Assembly (NCBI GenBank): GCA_944392295.1
Contig: CALXWE010000001.1
Location: 131,239 to 195,238, forward strand
DNA length: 64,000 nucleotides
Direction of reading: 5' to 3'
Origin: an uncultured Alphaproteobacteria bacterium
Lineage (GTDB): Bacteria; Pseudomonadota; Alphaproteobacteria; RF32; CAG-239
Positions 1-9,346 of this stretch are shown here, piece by piece. How positions within the stretch are numbered: the first letter of the stretch is position 1; each line of letters starts with the position of its first letter. Made by a program: the position numbers and the translations under genes. The notes beneath the pieces are model-generated. The model was given only the letters and a program-made list of their open reading frames with translations. It did no database searches and had not been told where the DNA came from.

Positions 1-72
1 CCGAAGTTTGAGTTGTTAAAAGACTTTAAACGAAATCATAAACTGTTTTTTTTTTTGCAACTTTAAAAGGAA

Positions 73-112
73 TAAAGCCCACAATAAGGGCTTTAATGCA
101 TAATTTTTTACA
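73..112 (+). terminator. Probable terminator of an upstream gene
   Basis: An 8-bp perfect hairpin (TAAAGCCC at 73-80, GGGCTTTA at 88-95) is followed by an AT-rich stretch with a T6 run. No gene can be recognised in bases 1-72, so the gene it would end lies outside the window. Confidence 0.5.
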
Positions 113-129
113 AACATTAAAAAAAATAC

Positions 130-158
130 TTGATTATTTATTATTTATGGAATAAAAA
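130..158 (+). promoter_or_regulatory. Candidate promoter for tRNA-Leu
   Basis: TTGATT (130-135) and TAAAAA (153-158) are separated by 17 bases, about 25 bases before the tRNA. The match to sigma-70 boxes is partial, so this is only a candidate. Confidence 0.35.
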
Positions 159-181
159 ACGCTTGTCTTTCATAAAAAAGT

Positions 182-267
182 GCGGCCGTGGCGGAATTGG
201 TAGACGCGTAACGTTGAGGTCGTTATGAACTAAGTTCGTGAAGGTTCAAGTCCTTTCGGCCGCACCA
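182..267 (+). tRNA. tRNA-Leu (anticodon GAG)
   Basis: The 86-base gene folds as a class II tRNA. The acceptor stem GCGGCCG pairs with CGGCCGC, the D-arm carries the leucine-type GCGGAATTGGTAGACGC sequence, and the anticodon stem TAACG/CGTTA encloses the loop TTGAGGT with anticodon GAG. The long variable arm is GAAC/GTTC, the T-arm contains GGTTCAAGTCC, and the terminal CCA is encoded. It reads leucine CUC/CUU codons. CorA follows 48 bases downstream. Confidence 0.95.
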
Positions 268-314
268 GAAATCTTACTACAATAATCACATATTTTTGTT
301 TTAAGGAGGTCGCC

Positions 315-1268
315 ATGCTGAGAATCTATAAATCTGAAGATGGCGGAAAGTTGGTTAAACTCAAAAAAAATAAAGTTTTGCCGCTTTCCTGGTATAATCT
401 TATCAACCCGACTCCCGAAGAAATGGAAAAGGTTTCTACTCAGTTAAAGCTCGATTCTGATATGCTTAAAAATGCACTGGACTTAGATGAGCGTTCACGT
501 GTTGAGTTTGAAGACGGCGTTTTATCTTTAATTGTTAATTTGCCGCTTATGGATGATGAAGGAAAGTTTGATACGCTGCCTTGCGGATTAGCCTTTACTA
601 AACACAATTTTTTGAGCATCAGCTCAAGAGACAATCGTATATTAAGTTCTTTTAATAAGAATACCGCTAAAACCTTTGATACTCGCGAAAGAGGGCGTTT
701 TTTGCTGCTGATACTTTCTAAATGCACGCAGTTTTACTTGAAATACTTGGCAATCATTAACCAAAAGACTGAAGAAATAGAATATTCCTTGCGTAAAACC
801 ACCAAGAACAAGGCGTTGTTCAAATTAATAGAAATTCAAAAATCGCTGGTATATTTTACCACGGCCTTAAAAGATAACCATTTGGTATTGTTAAAGATTT
901 TACGAATGGTCAATTCTCCGGCTTTATCTAAGGTGATTAAGTTTACTGAAGATGATATTGATATGCTGGAAGATGTAATTGTTGATAATAAACAAGCCAT
1001 AGAAATGGTAGATATGCACCGTTCGATTCTAGAAGGTATGATGGATGGTTTTGCCTCTATTATCAATAACAATTTGAACCTGGTAATGAAATTTTTGGCT
1101 GCCATTACGATTATACTTTCCATACCGACCATGCTTGCCAGCTTCTGGGGAATGAACGTTCCCGTACCCGGAGCCTCAAATCCGCATGGCTTTTTAATAG
1201 TTATGGCAATTTCGGCGGTAGCAACCATTTTTACGATTATATATTTCAAGAAAAAAGGAATGTTCTAA
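315..1268 (+). CDS. corA: CorA-family magnesium/divalent metal transporter
   Basis: This 317-residue protein has the CorA layout: a long soluble, mostly helical cytoplasmic N-terminal domain (about 1-255) and two C-terminal membrane helices (about 258-277 and 292-311) joined by a short periplasmic loop. The signature GMN (residues 279-281) lies at the end of the first helix, where it forms the ion-selectivity entrance in CorA pentamers. Length is normal for the family. A strong Shine-Dalgarno (AAGGAGG) sits before the ATG. It probably imports Mg2+, but some GMN proteins prefer Co2+, Ni2+ or Zn2+, and the sequence does not decide this. A shared terminator separates it from the convergent permease gene. 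Confidence 0.9.
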   Translation: MLRIYKSEDGGKLVKLKKNKVLPLSWYNLINPTPEEMEKVSTQLKLDSDMLKNALDLDERSRVEFEDGVLSLIVNLPLMDDEGKFDTLPCGLAFTKHNFLSISSRDNRILSSFNKNTAKTFDTRERGRFLLLILSKCTQFYLKYLAIINQKTEEIEYSLRKTTKNKALFKLIEIQKSLVYFTTALKDNHLVLLKILRMVNSPALSKVIKFTEDDIDMLEDVIVDNKQAIEMVDMHRSILEGMMDGFASIINNNLNLVMKFLAAITIILSIPTMLASFWGMNVPVPGASNPHGFLIVMAISAVATIFTIIYFKKKGMF

Positions 1269-1283
1269 AATCGGTCTGCAACA

Positions 1284-1323
1284 AAAAATCCCTCAAAGCG
1301 TAAAGCTCTGAGGGATTTTTTAA
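1284..1323. terminator. Bidirectional terminator between corA and the TauE-like gene
   Basis: An AAAAATCCCTCA / TGAGGGATTTTTT hairpin has A and T tracts on both sides, so it can end transcription from both convergent genes. Confidence 0.85.
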
Positions 1324-1335
1324 TTTAGTTGCGGC

Positions 1336-2124
1336 TTAAAGCCAACCGATAAAGCGGTTTCCGGCATCGAATATAACCTTTAAGAACAGCAATGCCAGTA
1401 CCGACAAAATAACGATACGTATAATTTTATTACCGTTTTTAATGGCAAGTCCGGCGCCTATATAGTTACCGGCAATACTAAACACGGCAACGGTTAAGCC
1501 CAGCGGAATTAAAACTGCGCCATTGAATAGAAATACCATTAAAGAGCAAATATCGGCAGTCATATTAACGATTTTGGCATTACCTTCGGCTTTAAGCAGG
1601 TTCATTTTTGCAAACCCTGAATAAACCAAAATTAAAAACGTGCCCGAACCAGGTCCGTAAAATCCGGCATACATACCTAAAAAGAAGGAAGATATAGCAA
1701 CAATTACATATTGCCAATTACGCGATATATGACCAACATTTTTAGGCTCCAAATCTTTTTTCAAGAGTACGTACATAGCAATCAAAGGCAGCAAAATAAG
1801 CAAAAGTATTTTGAAAATAGTTTCATTTACCATTAATGCAAAGTTACCGCCGGCAAAGCCGCCCAAAGCAGCCGTAATCACGCCGACGATTGCGAGCTGA
1901 TAATCTATACACTTATTTTTGCAATACCGAGCCGTGGCAACAATAATACCGCAGGTTGCCGAGAGTTTGTTGGTAAATACGGCTGCATGAGCCGGAAGTC
2001 CGGCAATCATATAAGCCGGAAGCGAAATAAGTCCTCCGCCTCCGCCGATAGAATCAACCACTCCGGCTAAAAAGGCTAAGGGACAAACAATTAAAAACAT
2101 TGAGAGAGTGAGTTCAATTTCCAT
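1336..2124 (-). CDS. TauE/SafE (YfcA-type) sulfite exporter family membrane protein
   Basis: The 262-residue protein is hydrophobic throughout, with about eight membrane segments. It shows the family hallmarks: a glycine-rich N-terminal signature GVVDSIGGGGGL (about residues 21-32) followed by SLPA, and a second similar half with GMYAGFYGPGSGTF near residue 155. TauE/SafE proteins export or import small organic or sulfur anions such as sulfite or sulfoacetate; the substrate here cannot be read from the sequence. The Shine-Dalgarno is weak (GAAAGAT). It is divergent from lspA across 181 bases and convergent with corA. Confidence 0.88.
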   Translation of the reverse strand: MEIELTLSMFLIVCPLAFLAGVVDSIGGGGGLISLPAYMIAGLPAHAAVFTNKLSATCGIIVATARYCKNKCIDYQLAIVGVITAALGGFAGGNFALMVNETIFKILLLILLPLIAMYVLLKKDLEPKNVGHISRNWQYVIVAISSFFLGMYAGFYGPGSGTFLILVYSGFAKMNLLKAEGNAKIVNMTADICSLMVFLFNGAVLIPLGLTVAVFSIAGNYIGAGLAIKNGNKIIRIVILSVLALLFLKVIFDAGNRFIGWL

Positions 2125-2253
2125 TTATTTATCTTTCATGTAGTAAAAATCACTATCAAAATAATGAAACATAAGTTTTAGCAAGTCAACAACCAAAAAC
2201 AAAGTGTATACATTTATCGGTATGATTTTTCTGTATATATGTCAAAAATGAGC

Positions 2254-2281
2254 TTTTAATGGATAATAAAATCCGTATAAT
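2254..2281 (+). promoter_or_regulatory. Candidate lspA operon promoter
   Basis: A perfect TATAAT (2276-2281) lies 16 bases after a weak TTTTAA (2254-2259). Transcription would start around 2288, immediately before the lspA Shine-Dalgarno, giving a very short leader. Confidence 0.45.
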
Positions 2282-2305
2282 AGCACGTAAAAAAGGAGAA
2301 CAATT

Positions 2306-2785
2306 TTGAGATTAGGGTTAATAACGGCACTTGGAGCGTTTTTGCTTGATCAGCTCAGTAAATGGTATATTTCTAAGCAAGTTTTACACGATGTATCAAG
2401 CATCAACATTTTTCCGTTTTTTAACGTAACGGAGGCTTGGAATACCGGTGTTAGTTTTTCAATGTTTAATAACGGCGGGCTCATGGGCACGTTTTTGTTA
2501 TCGGCATTTGCTCTGTTGGTTGTATTTTTCTTACTCTCGTGGCTTAAAAATGAGCAAAACAAGCTTATACAAGTGTCTTTAGGATTTATCATCGGCGGAG
2601 CGTTAGGCAATGTGCTTGATAGGGTACGCTTTGGCGCCGTGTACGACTTTTTGGACTTTTATTACCAAAGCTGGCACTGGCCTGTATTTAATTTGGCCGA
2701 CAGCTTTATCTGTATAGGGGCATTTTTGATTATTGCCCATAGTCTGTTAAGTAGAAAGCAGTCATTAAAGGAGGCAGTTAAATGA
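2306..2785 (+). CDS. lspA: Lipoprotein signal peptidase (signal peptidase II)
   Basis: LspA is the inner-membrane aspartyl protease that removes the signal peptide from diacylglyceryl-modified prolipoproteins. This 159-residue protein has four membrane helices and all family motifs: LDQLSKW (14-20), NTGVSF (46-51), GNVLDR (101-106) and FNLAD (128-132). The catalytic aspartates are D114 in VYDF and D132. Translation starts at TTG, with AAGGAG 6-8 bases upstream; no ATG is available near the start. Its stop overlaps the start of the next gene (ATGA). The next gene encodes a lipoprotein, a likely substrate. Confidence 0.96.
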   Translation: MRLGLITALGAFLLDQLSKWYISKQVLHDVSSINIFPFFNVTEAWNTGVSFSMFNNGGLMGTFLLSAFALLVVFFLLSWLKNEQNKLIQVSLGFIIGGALGNVLDRVRFGAVYDFLDFYYQSWHWPVFNLADSFICIGAFLIIAHSLLSRKQSLKEAVK

Positions 2786-2946
2786 GAAAAATAATAGTGG
2801 TACTTTTTATGGCAACGGTTATTTTGACAGGGTGCGGATTGACTAAAGAAGATTTAGGCTTAAAACGTACATCTCCCGATGCTTCAGTGGTAGAGACCCG
2901 CCAACCGTTGGATCTTCCGCCCGATTTTGATAAACTTCCCGATTAA
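2782..2946 (+). CDS. Small lipoprotein resembling the DUF3035 / BamF N-terminal region
   Basis: This 54-residue product has a type II signal peptide: a basic MRK start, a hydrophobic stretch and the lipobox LTGC with the lipidated cysteine at residue 18. The mature part runs through LGLKRTSPDASVV to ETRQPLDLPPDF, which matches the start of the alphaproteobacterial DUF3035 family ('vvtRaPLslPPdF'), placed in the beta-barrel assembly complex as BamF. Family members are usually about three times longer, so this is a minimal or shortened form. The start overlaps the lspA stop, with GGAGG just upstream, and M16 peptidases follow, as is usual for DUF3035 genes in Alphaproteobacteria. I am sure it is a lipoprotein; the family assignment rests on motif and context. 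Confidence 0.8.
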   Translation: MRKIIVVLFMATVILTGCGLTKEDLGLKRTSPDASVVETRQPLDLPPDFDKLPD

Positions 2947-2964
2947 CTTATCCTAAAGTAGCAA

Positions 2965-4335
2965 ATGAATAAAGTTGTTTATATAATTGTTTTGGCTGGT
3001 TTTTGTTTTTTGCAAAATGCCGAAGCTAAGCTGTTTAACGCCACGAGTTTTGAGCTTAAAAACGGTTTGGAAGTAGTGGTTATTCCCAATCATAAAGCGC
3101 CGATTATCAAGCAGATGTTATGGTATAAAGTCGGCAGTATTGATGAACCGTTAGGCAAGGGCGGTACGGCGCATCTGTTAGAACATTTAATGTTTAGGGG
3201 TACTAAAAACGTCAAGGATTCCGAATTTAACGATGTTGTTGCTTTGCACGGAGCCGATGCCAATGCATTTACCTCAGATGAAGTAACGGTCTACCATGAG
3301 TTTTCCGATATAAGCCGCTTGGAGGTTATGATGGCCTTAGAGGCTGATAGAATGGCTAATTTGGAAATAAATGATGATGCGTTTGACAAGGAACGCAAAA
3401 TTGTTTTTCAAGAGCGCCAACAAAGGGTTGTCAACAATCCGGCGGCGCGTTTTGCTGAAATTATGGAACGTACCTTGTGGCAAGATTCTCCTTATGCGCG
3501 CCCTGTAACCGGTACTGAAGCCGAGATTATGAGCATTAATAAAAGCGATGTCGAGGCCTTTTACAATCGATATTACACTCCGGATAACGCGGTTTTGGTA
3601 CTATCGGGAGATATAGATGTTAAAACAGCCATGAAACTGACTAAAAAATATTTCGGCAAAATTGATAAGAGAATGGCGTTTTTATCTTCAAAACAGCCCT
3701 CTGCAGCGTTAACCGATAAACAATCGTACCGTGTTGAAAGCCAAATGCGCGAAATTAAAACTCCGCGTTTGGTAAAAAGTTATGTAGTCCCGTCTTTGCC
3801 GCAAAATTCTAAGGAGGCCTACGCCTTAATGGTGTTTGCCAAATATTTCGGAGACGGCTACAATTCATTTTTGTATGATAATTATGTGTTAAAGGGAAAG
3901 GTGGTTTCGGCGTCATCTTCATACTCGGCATTAAGAAAAGGCCCCGGGGTATTTTCCGTATCCGTTTACTTATCAGATGAACAAGATATAGATAAGGGAG
4001 AAGAAATACTTAATACGTCGGTAGAAGAGGCCCTTAAACAGTTAACCGCAGAACGGCTGGAAACCGAAAAACAAAAAATGCTTTCAGGTTTGGTTTATAT
4101 TCAAGACAATCCCGAAGATGCAGCCATGCTTGCCGGACAGATGCTGGCTCTGGGTATGGGGTTATCGGATATTGAAAACTATGAAGAAAATTTAAAAGCC
4201 GTAAGTTTGGAAGATATACAATCCGCAGTTAATAAAATGTTGCGGCATTCAACGGATATTACCGGTTTGTTGCTTCCGTATAACACTCAAGAAAGTTCCG
4301 TATTGCCGGTCAAAACAACAGAGGAGGGCAAGTAA
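2965..4335 (+). CDS. M16 zinc peptidase, catalytically complete member of the pair
   Basis: This 456-residue protein begins with a cleavable signal peptide (about residues 1-21, ending AEA), so it acts in the periplasm. It has the inverted zinc motif HLLEH (H70, E73, H74) and the third ligand E150 in the VFQERQQR segment, spaced as in pitrilysin-type enzymes. A second, non-catalytic M16 half follows (about 200-430). M16 enzymes of this size typically pair with an inactive homologue to enclose peptide substrates, and the next gene encodes such a partner, coupled through a TAATG overlap. Likely role: degradation of periplasmic peptides or signal peptides. Confidence 0.9.
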   Translation: MNKVVYIIVLAGFCFLQNAEAKLFNATSFELKNGLEVVVIPNHKAPIIKQMLWYKVGSIDEPLGKGGTAHLLEHLMFRGTKNVKDSEFNDVVALHGADANAFTSDEVTVYHEFSDISRLEVMMALEADRMANLEINDDAFDKERKIVFQERQQRVVNNPAARFAEIMERTLWQDSPYARPVTGTEAEIMSINKSDVEAFYNRYYTPDNAVLVLSGDIDVKTAMKLTKKYFGKIDKRMAFLSSKQPSAALTDKQSYRVESQMREIKTPRLVKSYVVPSLPQNSKEAYALMVFAKYFGDGYNSFLYDNYVLKGKVVSASSSYSALRKGPGVFSVSVYLSDEQDIDKGEEILNTSVEEALKQLTAERLETEKQKMLSGLVYIQDNPEDAAMLAGQMLALGMGLSDIENYEENLKAVSLEDIQSAVNKMLRHSTDITGLLLPYNTQESSVLPVKTTEEGK

Positions 4336-5762
4336 TGCATCGTCGTTTTTATCGGGCCAATAAGCCGCGCCGTTTTCTGCTTTTAAAAATACTTTTATTG
4401 GTTGCCGTAGGTTACGGCGTATGGTGGGGTTATAAAGGATATGTTAATCCGACGTTTGATGCGGATAAAATTTATACCGATTCTATATTAAAAGAAAAAA
4501 CCTTTACCAAAATGCCAGTCGAGGTTGTTACGCCTCAAGGTTTAAAATTATGGCTGATTGAAGACCATGAAATACCGATAGTCAGTATGGCGTTTTTGTT
4601 TAAGAAGGCAGGACGAGGGTATGATGCTCAAAACCAAGAAGGCTTGGCTATGCTTGCTGCCGATGTTTTACCGCAAGGTGCCGGAAAATATAACGGACAC
4701 GATTATCATGAAACATTGGAATTAAACGGCATAGCTTTAGGTTTTAATGTTGGACTTGAAAATTTTTCGGGGCAAATTACATTCCCGTCAGCTAACATCG
4801 GAGCGGCAGAAGATATCTTATCGGAAACATTTAGAGCCCCGTTATTCCCTGACGATGCTCTAAAAAGCAGCAAACAACAGTTTTTAACAGCCTTAGCCGG
4901 TCAAAAAGAAACTCCCCAGGGCGAACTTGGCTTAGAGTTTGCCAAGGTGTTGTACGGTAATCACCCTTACGCTCGTAATCCGCTGGGCAATGCTCAAGAT
5001 ATTGAAAATTTGAGCCGTGAAGATTTGCAAAACTATATTAAGACCACGCTTGTTAAAGAAAATCTGATTATCGGTATTGCCGGCGACATAAATTCCGAAC
5101 GGGCATCAGAGTTAGCTGATAATGTTTTTGCAAACTTATCATCAAAATCTGATGTTGAAGAACTTGAAGCCCCTAAGATGAACTTACAAACCAAAAGACA
5201 TAAAATTGAAAGAAAAACCGCTCAGGTAACGAGTTCTTTTGCCGCTTTGGGAGTGACCCGTGAAGATAAAGATTTTTACCCACTGTATATTGCCAACTAC
5301 ATTTTCGGCGGTTCGGGTTTAACTTCGCGCTTATCGCTTGAAGCTCGTGAAAAGAAAGGGTTGACCTATGGTATCGGCACTTATTTGGCAACCGATAGAA
5401 AGACGCCTTTGATTTTAGGTCAGTTTTCTTCAACTCCGGAAAATTATGAACAAATGTATCAAATTTTGCTTCACCAATGGCAGAATTTTGCTACAAATGG
5501 AGTAACTAAGGAAGAACTTGAAGCCGCTAAAAATTATTTACTGGCCTCATATAATTTAAGGTTTAATTCAACAGATGGCTTGGCAGATATGCTGGTAGCC
5601 ATGCAACAGTATAATTTAGGATTGGATTTTTTACAAAAGCGCAACGACTATATAAAAAACATAACCTTAAAACAGGTAAACAAGGCCGCCAAGCGCTATT
5701 TTAACAATTTACCGATGGAAGTAAGTATCGGTAGCACCAAAGTACAAAAGGGAGAAAACTAA
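4335..5762 (+). CDS. M16 peptidase-like subunit lacking the zinc site
   Basis: The 475-residue protein starts with a basic segment and one membrane helix (about 17-33), so it is probably anchored with the rest in the periplasm. The N-terminal M16 half aligns with active members but has QEGLAMLAADVL where HxxEH should be, so it cannot bind zinc. The C-terminal half keeps the substrate-binding signature of inactive partners, SRLSLEAREKKGLTYGIG (about 334-351). It is therefore the presumed regulatory or substrate-binding half of a heterodimer with the preceding gene, whose stop overlaps its start (TAATG). Confidence 0.88.
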   Translation: MHRRFYRANKPRRFLLLKILLLVAVGYGVWWGYKGYVNPTFDADKIYTDSILKEKTFTKMPVEVVTPQGLKLWLIEDHEIPIVSMAFLFKKAGRGYDAQNQEGLAMLAADVLPQGAGKYNGHDYHETLELNGIALGFNVGLENFSGQITFPSANIGAAEDILSETFRAPLFPDDALKSSKQQFLTALAGQKETPQGELGLEFAKVLYGNHPYARNPLGNAQDIENLSREDLQNYIKTTLVKENLIIGIAGDINSERASELADNVFANLSSKSDVEELEAPKMNLQTKRHKIERKTAQVTSSFAALGVTREDKDFYPLYIANYIFGGSGLTSRLSLEAREKKGLTYGIGTYLATDRKTPLILGQFSSTPENYEQMYQILLHQWQNFATNGVTKEELEAAKNYLLASYNLRFNSTDGLADMLVAMQQYNLGLDFLQKRNDYIKNITLKQVNKAAKRYFNNLPMEVSIGSTKVQKGEN

Positions 5763-5763
5763 A

Positions 5764-7416
5764 ATGTTTGGACTTAACAATAAAGATAAAAACAATACCA
5801 AAGCATGGAAAAAGTTACAAAGCGAATATAAGCGTTTCAAAAAGGTAGAAATGCGTAAATTGTTTGCCGAAGATAAAAATCGGGCTCAAAAGTACACTTT
5901 ACACTTAAATGATTTAATTTTTGACTATTCTAAAAACCGTTTTGATGAAAAAGTTTTGGAGAGTTTGTTAAACTTGGCAGCTGAGCGTCAATTACCGCAA
6001 AAAATCAAAGAAATGTTTGAAGGCGAAAAAATCAACAATACCGAACATCGCTCAGTATTACACATAGCCCTTCGCAATCGTTCGGATAGAAAAATTTTCA
6101 GCGGCGGTAAAGATGTTATGCCGCAAATTAATGAGACCTTGGCTAAAATGAAAAAGTTTTCTGATGCCGTAAGGTTTGGTGAATTTAAGGGATATACCGG
6201 CAAAAAGTTGGTAAATATTGTAAATATCGGTATAGGCGGTTCTGATTTGGGTCCTTTTATGGTATGCGAAGCCTTAAAAAGATACTGGGCTAAAGATATT
6301 AACTGCTATTTTATTTCTAATATTGACGGAACAGCCTGTGCCGAAGTGTTAAACAAGCTGGATCCCGAGACAACTTTGTTTATTGTGGCTTCCAAAACCT
6401 TTACGACGGTTGAAACTTTAACCAACGCCAAGACCTGCCGCAAATGGTTGGTAAATGCGTTAGGCGAGCATGCGGTAGACAAACACTTTGTGGCACTTTC
6501 TACCAACAAAGAAGAAGTTACAAAGTTTGGCATTAATCCGGAAAATATGTTTGAATTTTGGGATTTTGTCGGCGGTCGTTATTCATTATGGTCAGCCATT
6601 GGTTTAATTGTAGCCATAGCCGTCGGTTTTGAAAATTTTGAAAAACTTTTGGAAGGTGCTTATGCCGTAGATGAACATTTCCGTAACTCCGAATTAAAAG
6701 ATAATATTCCGGTAATTATGGCGTTAATGGGTATTTGGTACAATAACTTCTTTAACGCCCATCGCTATACGGTTATTCCTTATGACCAGTATTTGCAGTA
6801 CTTACCGTCATATTTGCAACAGCTTGATATGGAAAGCAACGGTAAATCGGTAGATAAGCAAAATCAGTTTGTAAATTACGCCACGGGACCGGCAGTTTTC
6901 GGCGGAGCCGGAACCAATGTCCAACATTCATTTTTCCAGCTTTTGCACCAAGGAACGGAAATGGTGCCTGTAGATTTTATTGTTCCGGCAATATCGCATA
7001 ACGAGATTGGCAATCATCATCAAATATTGCTTTCGAATGTTTTGGCACAAGGTGAGGCTTTAATGCGTGGTAAAACCGTAGCCGAGGCAGCTGAAGAGTT
7101 AAGACAAGCAGGAAAGAGCAAAGAAGAAGTTGAATTTTTGAAAAAATATAAAAGTTTTAGCGGCAACCGCCCGTCTAACACTTTCTTGTTAAAGAAAATT
7201 GACGCCTTCTCTTTGGGTATGCTGATTGCCTTATATGAGCATAAAGTATTTGTTCAGGGTGTAATTTGGAACATTAACTCATTTGACCAAATGGGAGTAG
7301 AGTTAGGTAAGCAATTAGCGGTTAAAATCTTACCGGAGTTAGAAGGCACAGCTTACGGTGAGCATGACAGCTCAACATCAGCTCTTATCAAGGCTATTAA
7401 ATTGATGAGGAAGTAA
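5764..7416 (+). CDS. pgi: Glucose-6-phosphate isomerase
   Basis: Pgi interconverts glucose-6-phosphate and fructose-6-phosphate in the cytoplasm. The 550-residue length is typical of the bacterial/eukaryotic long form. Visible landmarks are the phosphate-binding IGIGGSDLGP segment near residue 155, SKTFTT near residue 213, the family signature VGGRYSLWSAIGL near residue 270, the MESNGKSV segment, the HQGTE segment with a catalytic acid/base, and the C-terminal conserved lysine region. A Shine-Dalgarno AAAGGGAG precedes the ATG by 8 bases. It lies two bases after the M16 gene, in the same operon. Confidence 0.97.
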   Translation: MFGLNNKDKNNTKAWKKLQSEYKRFKKVEMRKLFAEDKNRAQKYTLHLNDLIFDYSKNRFDEKVLESLLNLAAERQLPQKIKEMFEGEKINNTEHRSVLHIALRNRSDRKIFSGGKDVMPQINETLAKMKKFSDAVRFGEFKGYTGKKLVNIVNIGIGGSDLGPFMVCEALKRYWAKDINCYFISNIDGTACAEVLNKLDPETTLFIVASKTFTTVETLTNAKTCRKWLVNALGEHAVDKHFVALSTNKEEVTKFGINPENMFEFWDFVGGRYSLWSAIGLIVAIAVGFENFEKLLEGAYAVDEHFRNSELKDNIPVIMALMGIWYNNFFNAHRYTVIPYDQYLQYLPSYLQQLDMESNGKSVDKQNQFVNYATGPAVFGGAGTNVQHSFFQLLHQGTEMVPVDFIVPAISHNEIGNHHQILLSNVLAQGEALMRGKTVAEAAEELRQAGKSKEEVEFLKKYKSFSGNRPSNTFLLKKIDAFSLGMLIALYEHKVFVQGVIWNINSFDQMGVELGKQLAVKILPELEGTAYGEHDSSTSALIKAIKLMRK

Positions 7417-7421
7417 AGTTA

Positions 7422-9275
7422 ATGGGAATTCGTATTTTACCGGATAATCTGGTTAATCAGATAGCAGCCGGCGAGGTTATAGAAAGACCGGCCTCGGTAG
7501 TCAAAGAATTGGTAGAAAATGCCATTGACGCCGGAGCCGATAGTATTGAAGTAAGCTTAACCGGCGGCGGTAAAAATCTGATTATTATAACCGATAACGG
7601 TAAAGGTATGGATAAAGATGAGCTGGCCTTAGCGGTTGAACGCCACGCTACCTCTAAGTTACCTGATGATGACTTGTTTAATATAAAGCACTTAGGCTTT
7701 AGAGGCGAGGCGTTGCCGTCTATTGCCGCGGTTTCCCGTTTAAGCATTACAACTCGTCAAAAGGGCAGTGAAAATGCTTGGAAAATAGAAATCAACGGTG
7801 GTGAAAAATCGCAGGTTGCTCCGGCGGCTTTGTCGCAAGGAACACGTATTGAAGTACGGGATTTGTTTTACGCTACTCCGGCTCGTTTAAAGTTCTTAAA
7901 AGCCGACAGTTCGGAAGCCGCTCAATGTGTAGATATTTTAAACCGCATAGCGATGGCTAATCCACACATTTCGTTTTATTTATACAGCGACGGCAAAAAA
8001 AAGATAGCCCTTAATGCCTGTCAGGGAGAATTATTTGATGCCCGCTTAAAAAGATTAAGTGAAGTTATGGGCAAAGAGTTTGCCGATAATTCTATTTTGA
8101 TAGATGCTTCAAGGGAGAGTGTACGCATAAGCGGCTATGTAAGTTTGCCGACCTTGAACAAGGCTAATTCATTATCGCAGTATTTGTTTGTCAACAGTCG
8201 TCCGGTACGCGATAAATTGCTCTTGGGAGCCATTAAAGGGGCGTATCAAGATGTTTTAGCCTCCAATCGTTATCCTCTATGTGCTTTATTTATTGATGTA
8301 AAGCCAGAGTATGTTGATGTCAATGTCCATCCGACCAAGGCCGAAGTACGGTTTTACGATGCCCAGACGGTAAGGGGATTGTTGGTTGGCTCTATCCGCC
8401 AAGGCTTGTCTTTGGGTGATAAAGCGGTGGCAAATAATTTAGATTTAGAGGCCTTTGTGCAAGATAATATCCCAAGTTTCGGCTCATCGTATGCCCAAAC
8501 AGAGAACGATATATCTTCTTTTAATAACAATGAATATATTTTCAATGAAGAAACCAAATTTGTAAAACCTTATTTATCTGTTCAAGCCCCGAGCGTAAAA
8601 AGAGGCGCGGCGGTTTTGCCGGATTTGGAGCGGGTTTATTCGGTAAAAACCGAAGAAATACCGACCTCGTATGACCAAACCGCGGATATAATCGGACCTT
8701 TGGGATTAGCTAAAGCCCAGTTTCATGATACCTATATCATTTCGCAAACGGCAGACAGTATTATCATCATTGACCAACACGCCGCCCATGAGCGGATTGT
8801 AATGGAAAAATTAAAAGCCGATTTAGCCGCCGAACATAAAGTTGTAACTCAGATGTTACTAATTCCGGAGATTATAGATTTAAGTGTTTTGGAAAAAGAA
8901 AATATTTTATCGCAGAGCGAAAATTTAGAAAAACTCGGGTTGGTGGTTGAAGAGTTTGGTTCATCGGCAGTGATTGTAAGGGAAATACCGGCACTCATTT
9001 CGGGAGCAGATGTCAAAAAACTTATAACCGATTTGGCAGCTGAAATTGCCGAATGGGGAGGGGAATTTTCTTTAACCGACAAGTTACACCATATTTGTGC
9101 GACAATAGCTTGTCATGGTTCGGTACGAGCCGGCAGAAGGTTAAACATAGATGAGATGAATCGTCTTTTGCGAGATATGGAAAAAACCGAACATTCCGGA
9201 CAGTGCAATCACGGAAGACCAACCTATGTAGAGTTGAAATTAACCGACATAGAAAAGTTGTTTGCCCGTCGTTAA
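7422..9275 (+). CDS. mutL: DNA mismatch repair protein MutL
   Basis: MutL couples mismatch recognition by MutS to strand incision. The 617-residue protein has the N-terminal GHKL ATPase motifs ENAIDAGA, DNGKGMD and GFRGEAL, a linker of low conservation (about 340-430), and a C-terminal dimerisation domain. That domain contains the metal-binding endonuclease motif DQHAAHE plus E five residues on (starting at D451), so this MutL is expected to nick DNA itself, as in bacteria without MutH. The C-terminal CNHGRPT motif is also present. It follows pgi by five bases. Confidence 0.97.
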   Translation: MGIRILPDNLVNQIAAGEVIERPASVVKELVENAIDAGADSIEVSLTGGGKNLIIITDNGKGMDKDELALAVERHATSKLPDDDLFNIKHLGFRGEALPSIAAVSRLSITTRQKGSENAWKIEINGGEKSQVAPAALSQGTRIEVRDLFYATPARLKFLKADSSEAAQCVDILNRIAMANPHISFYLYSDGKKKIALNACQGELFDARLKRLSEVMGKEFADNSILIDASRESVRISGYVSLPTLNKANSLSQYLFVNSRPVRDKLLLGAIKGAYQDVLASNRYPLCALFIDVKPEYVDVNVHPTKAEVRFYDAQTVRGLLVGSIRQGLSLGDKAVANNLDLEAFVQDNIPSFGSSYAQTENDISSFNNNEYIFNEETKFVKPYLSVQAPSVKRGAAVLPDLERVYSVKTEEIPTSYDQTADIIGPLGLAKAQFHDTYIISQTADSIIIIDQHAAHERIVMEKLKADLAAEHKVVTQMLLIPEIIDLSVLEKENILSQSENLEKLGLVVEEFGSSAVIVREIPALISGADVKKLITDLAAEIAEWGGEFSLTDKLHHICATIACHGSVRAGRRLNIDEMNRLLRDMEKTEHSGQCNHGRPTYVELKLTDIEKLFARR

Positions 9276-9346
9276 ATGCCTTGAAAAGCCCAAAAGCGGG
9301 CTTATTTAATTTCCTTGAGATAACTATATCAACAAAGGAGATTAAA

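Noticed and set aside
4335-5762. Second M16 gene as a pseudogene because it lacks HxxEH
   Set aside because: Inactive M16 partners are normal in heterodimeric enzymes; the frame is full length and the partner motifs are kept.
9203-9346. Longer start for the small membrane protein inside mutL
   Set aside because: The extension reads mutL in another frame; a strong AAAGGAG precedes the later ATG at 9347.
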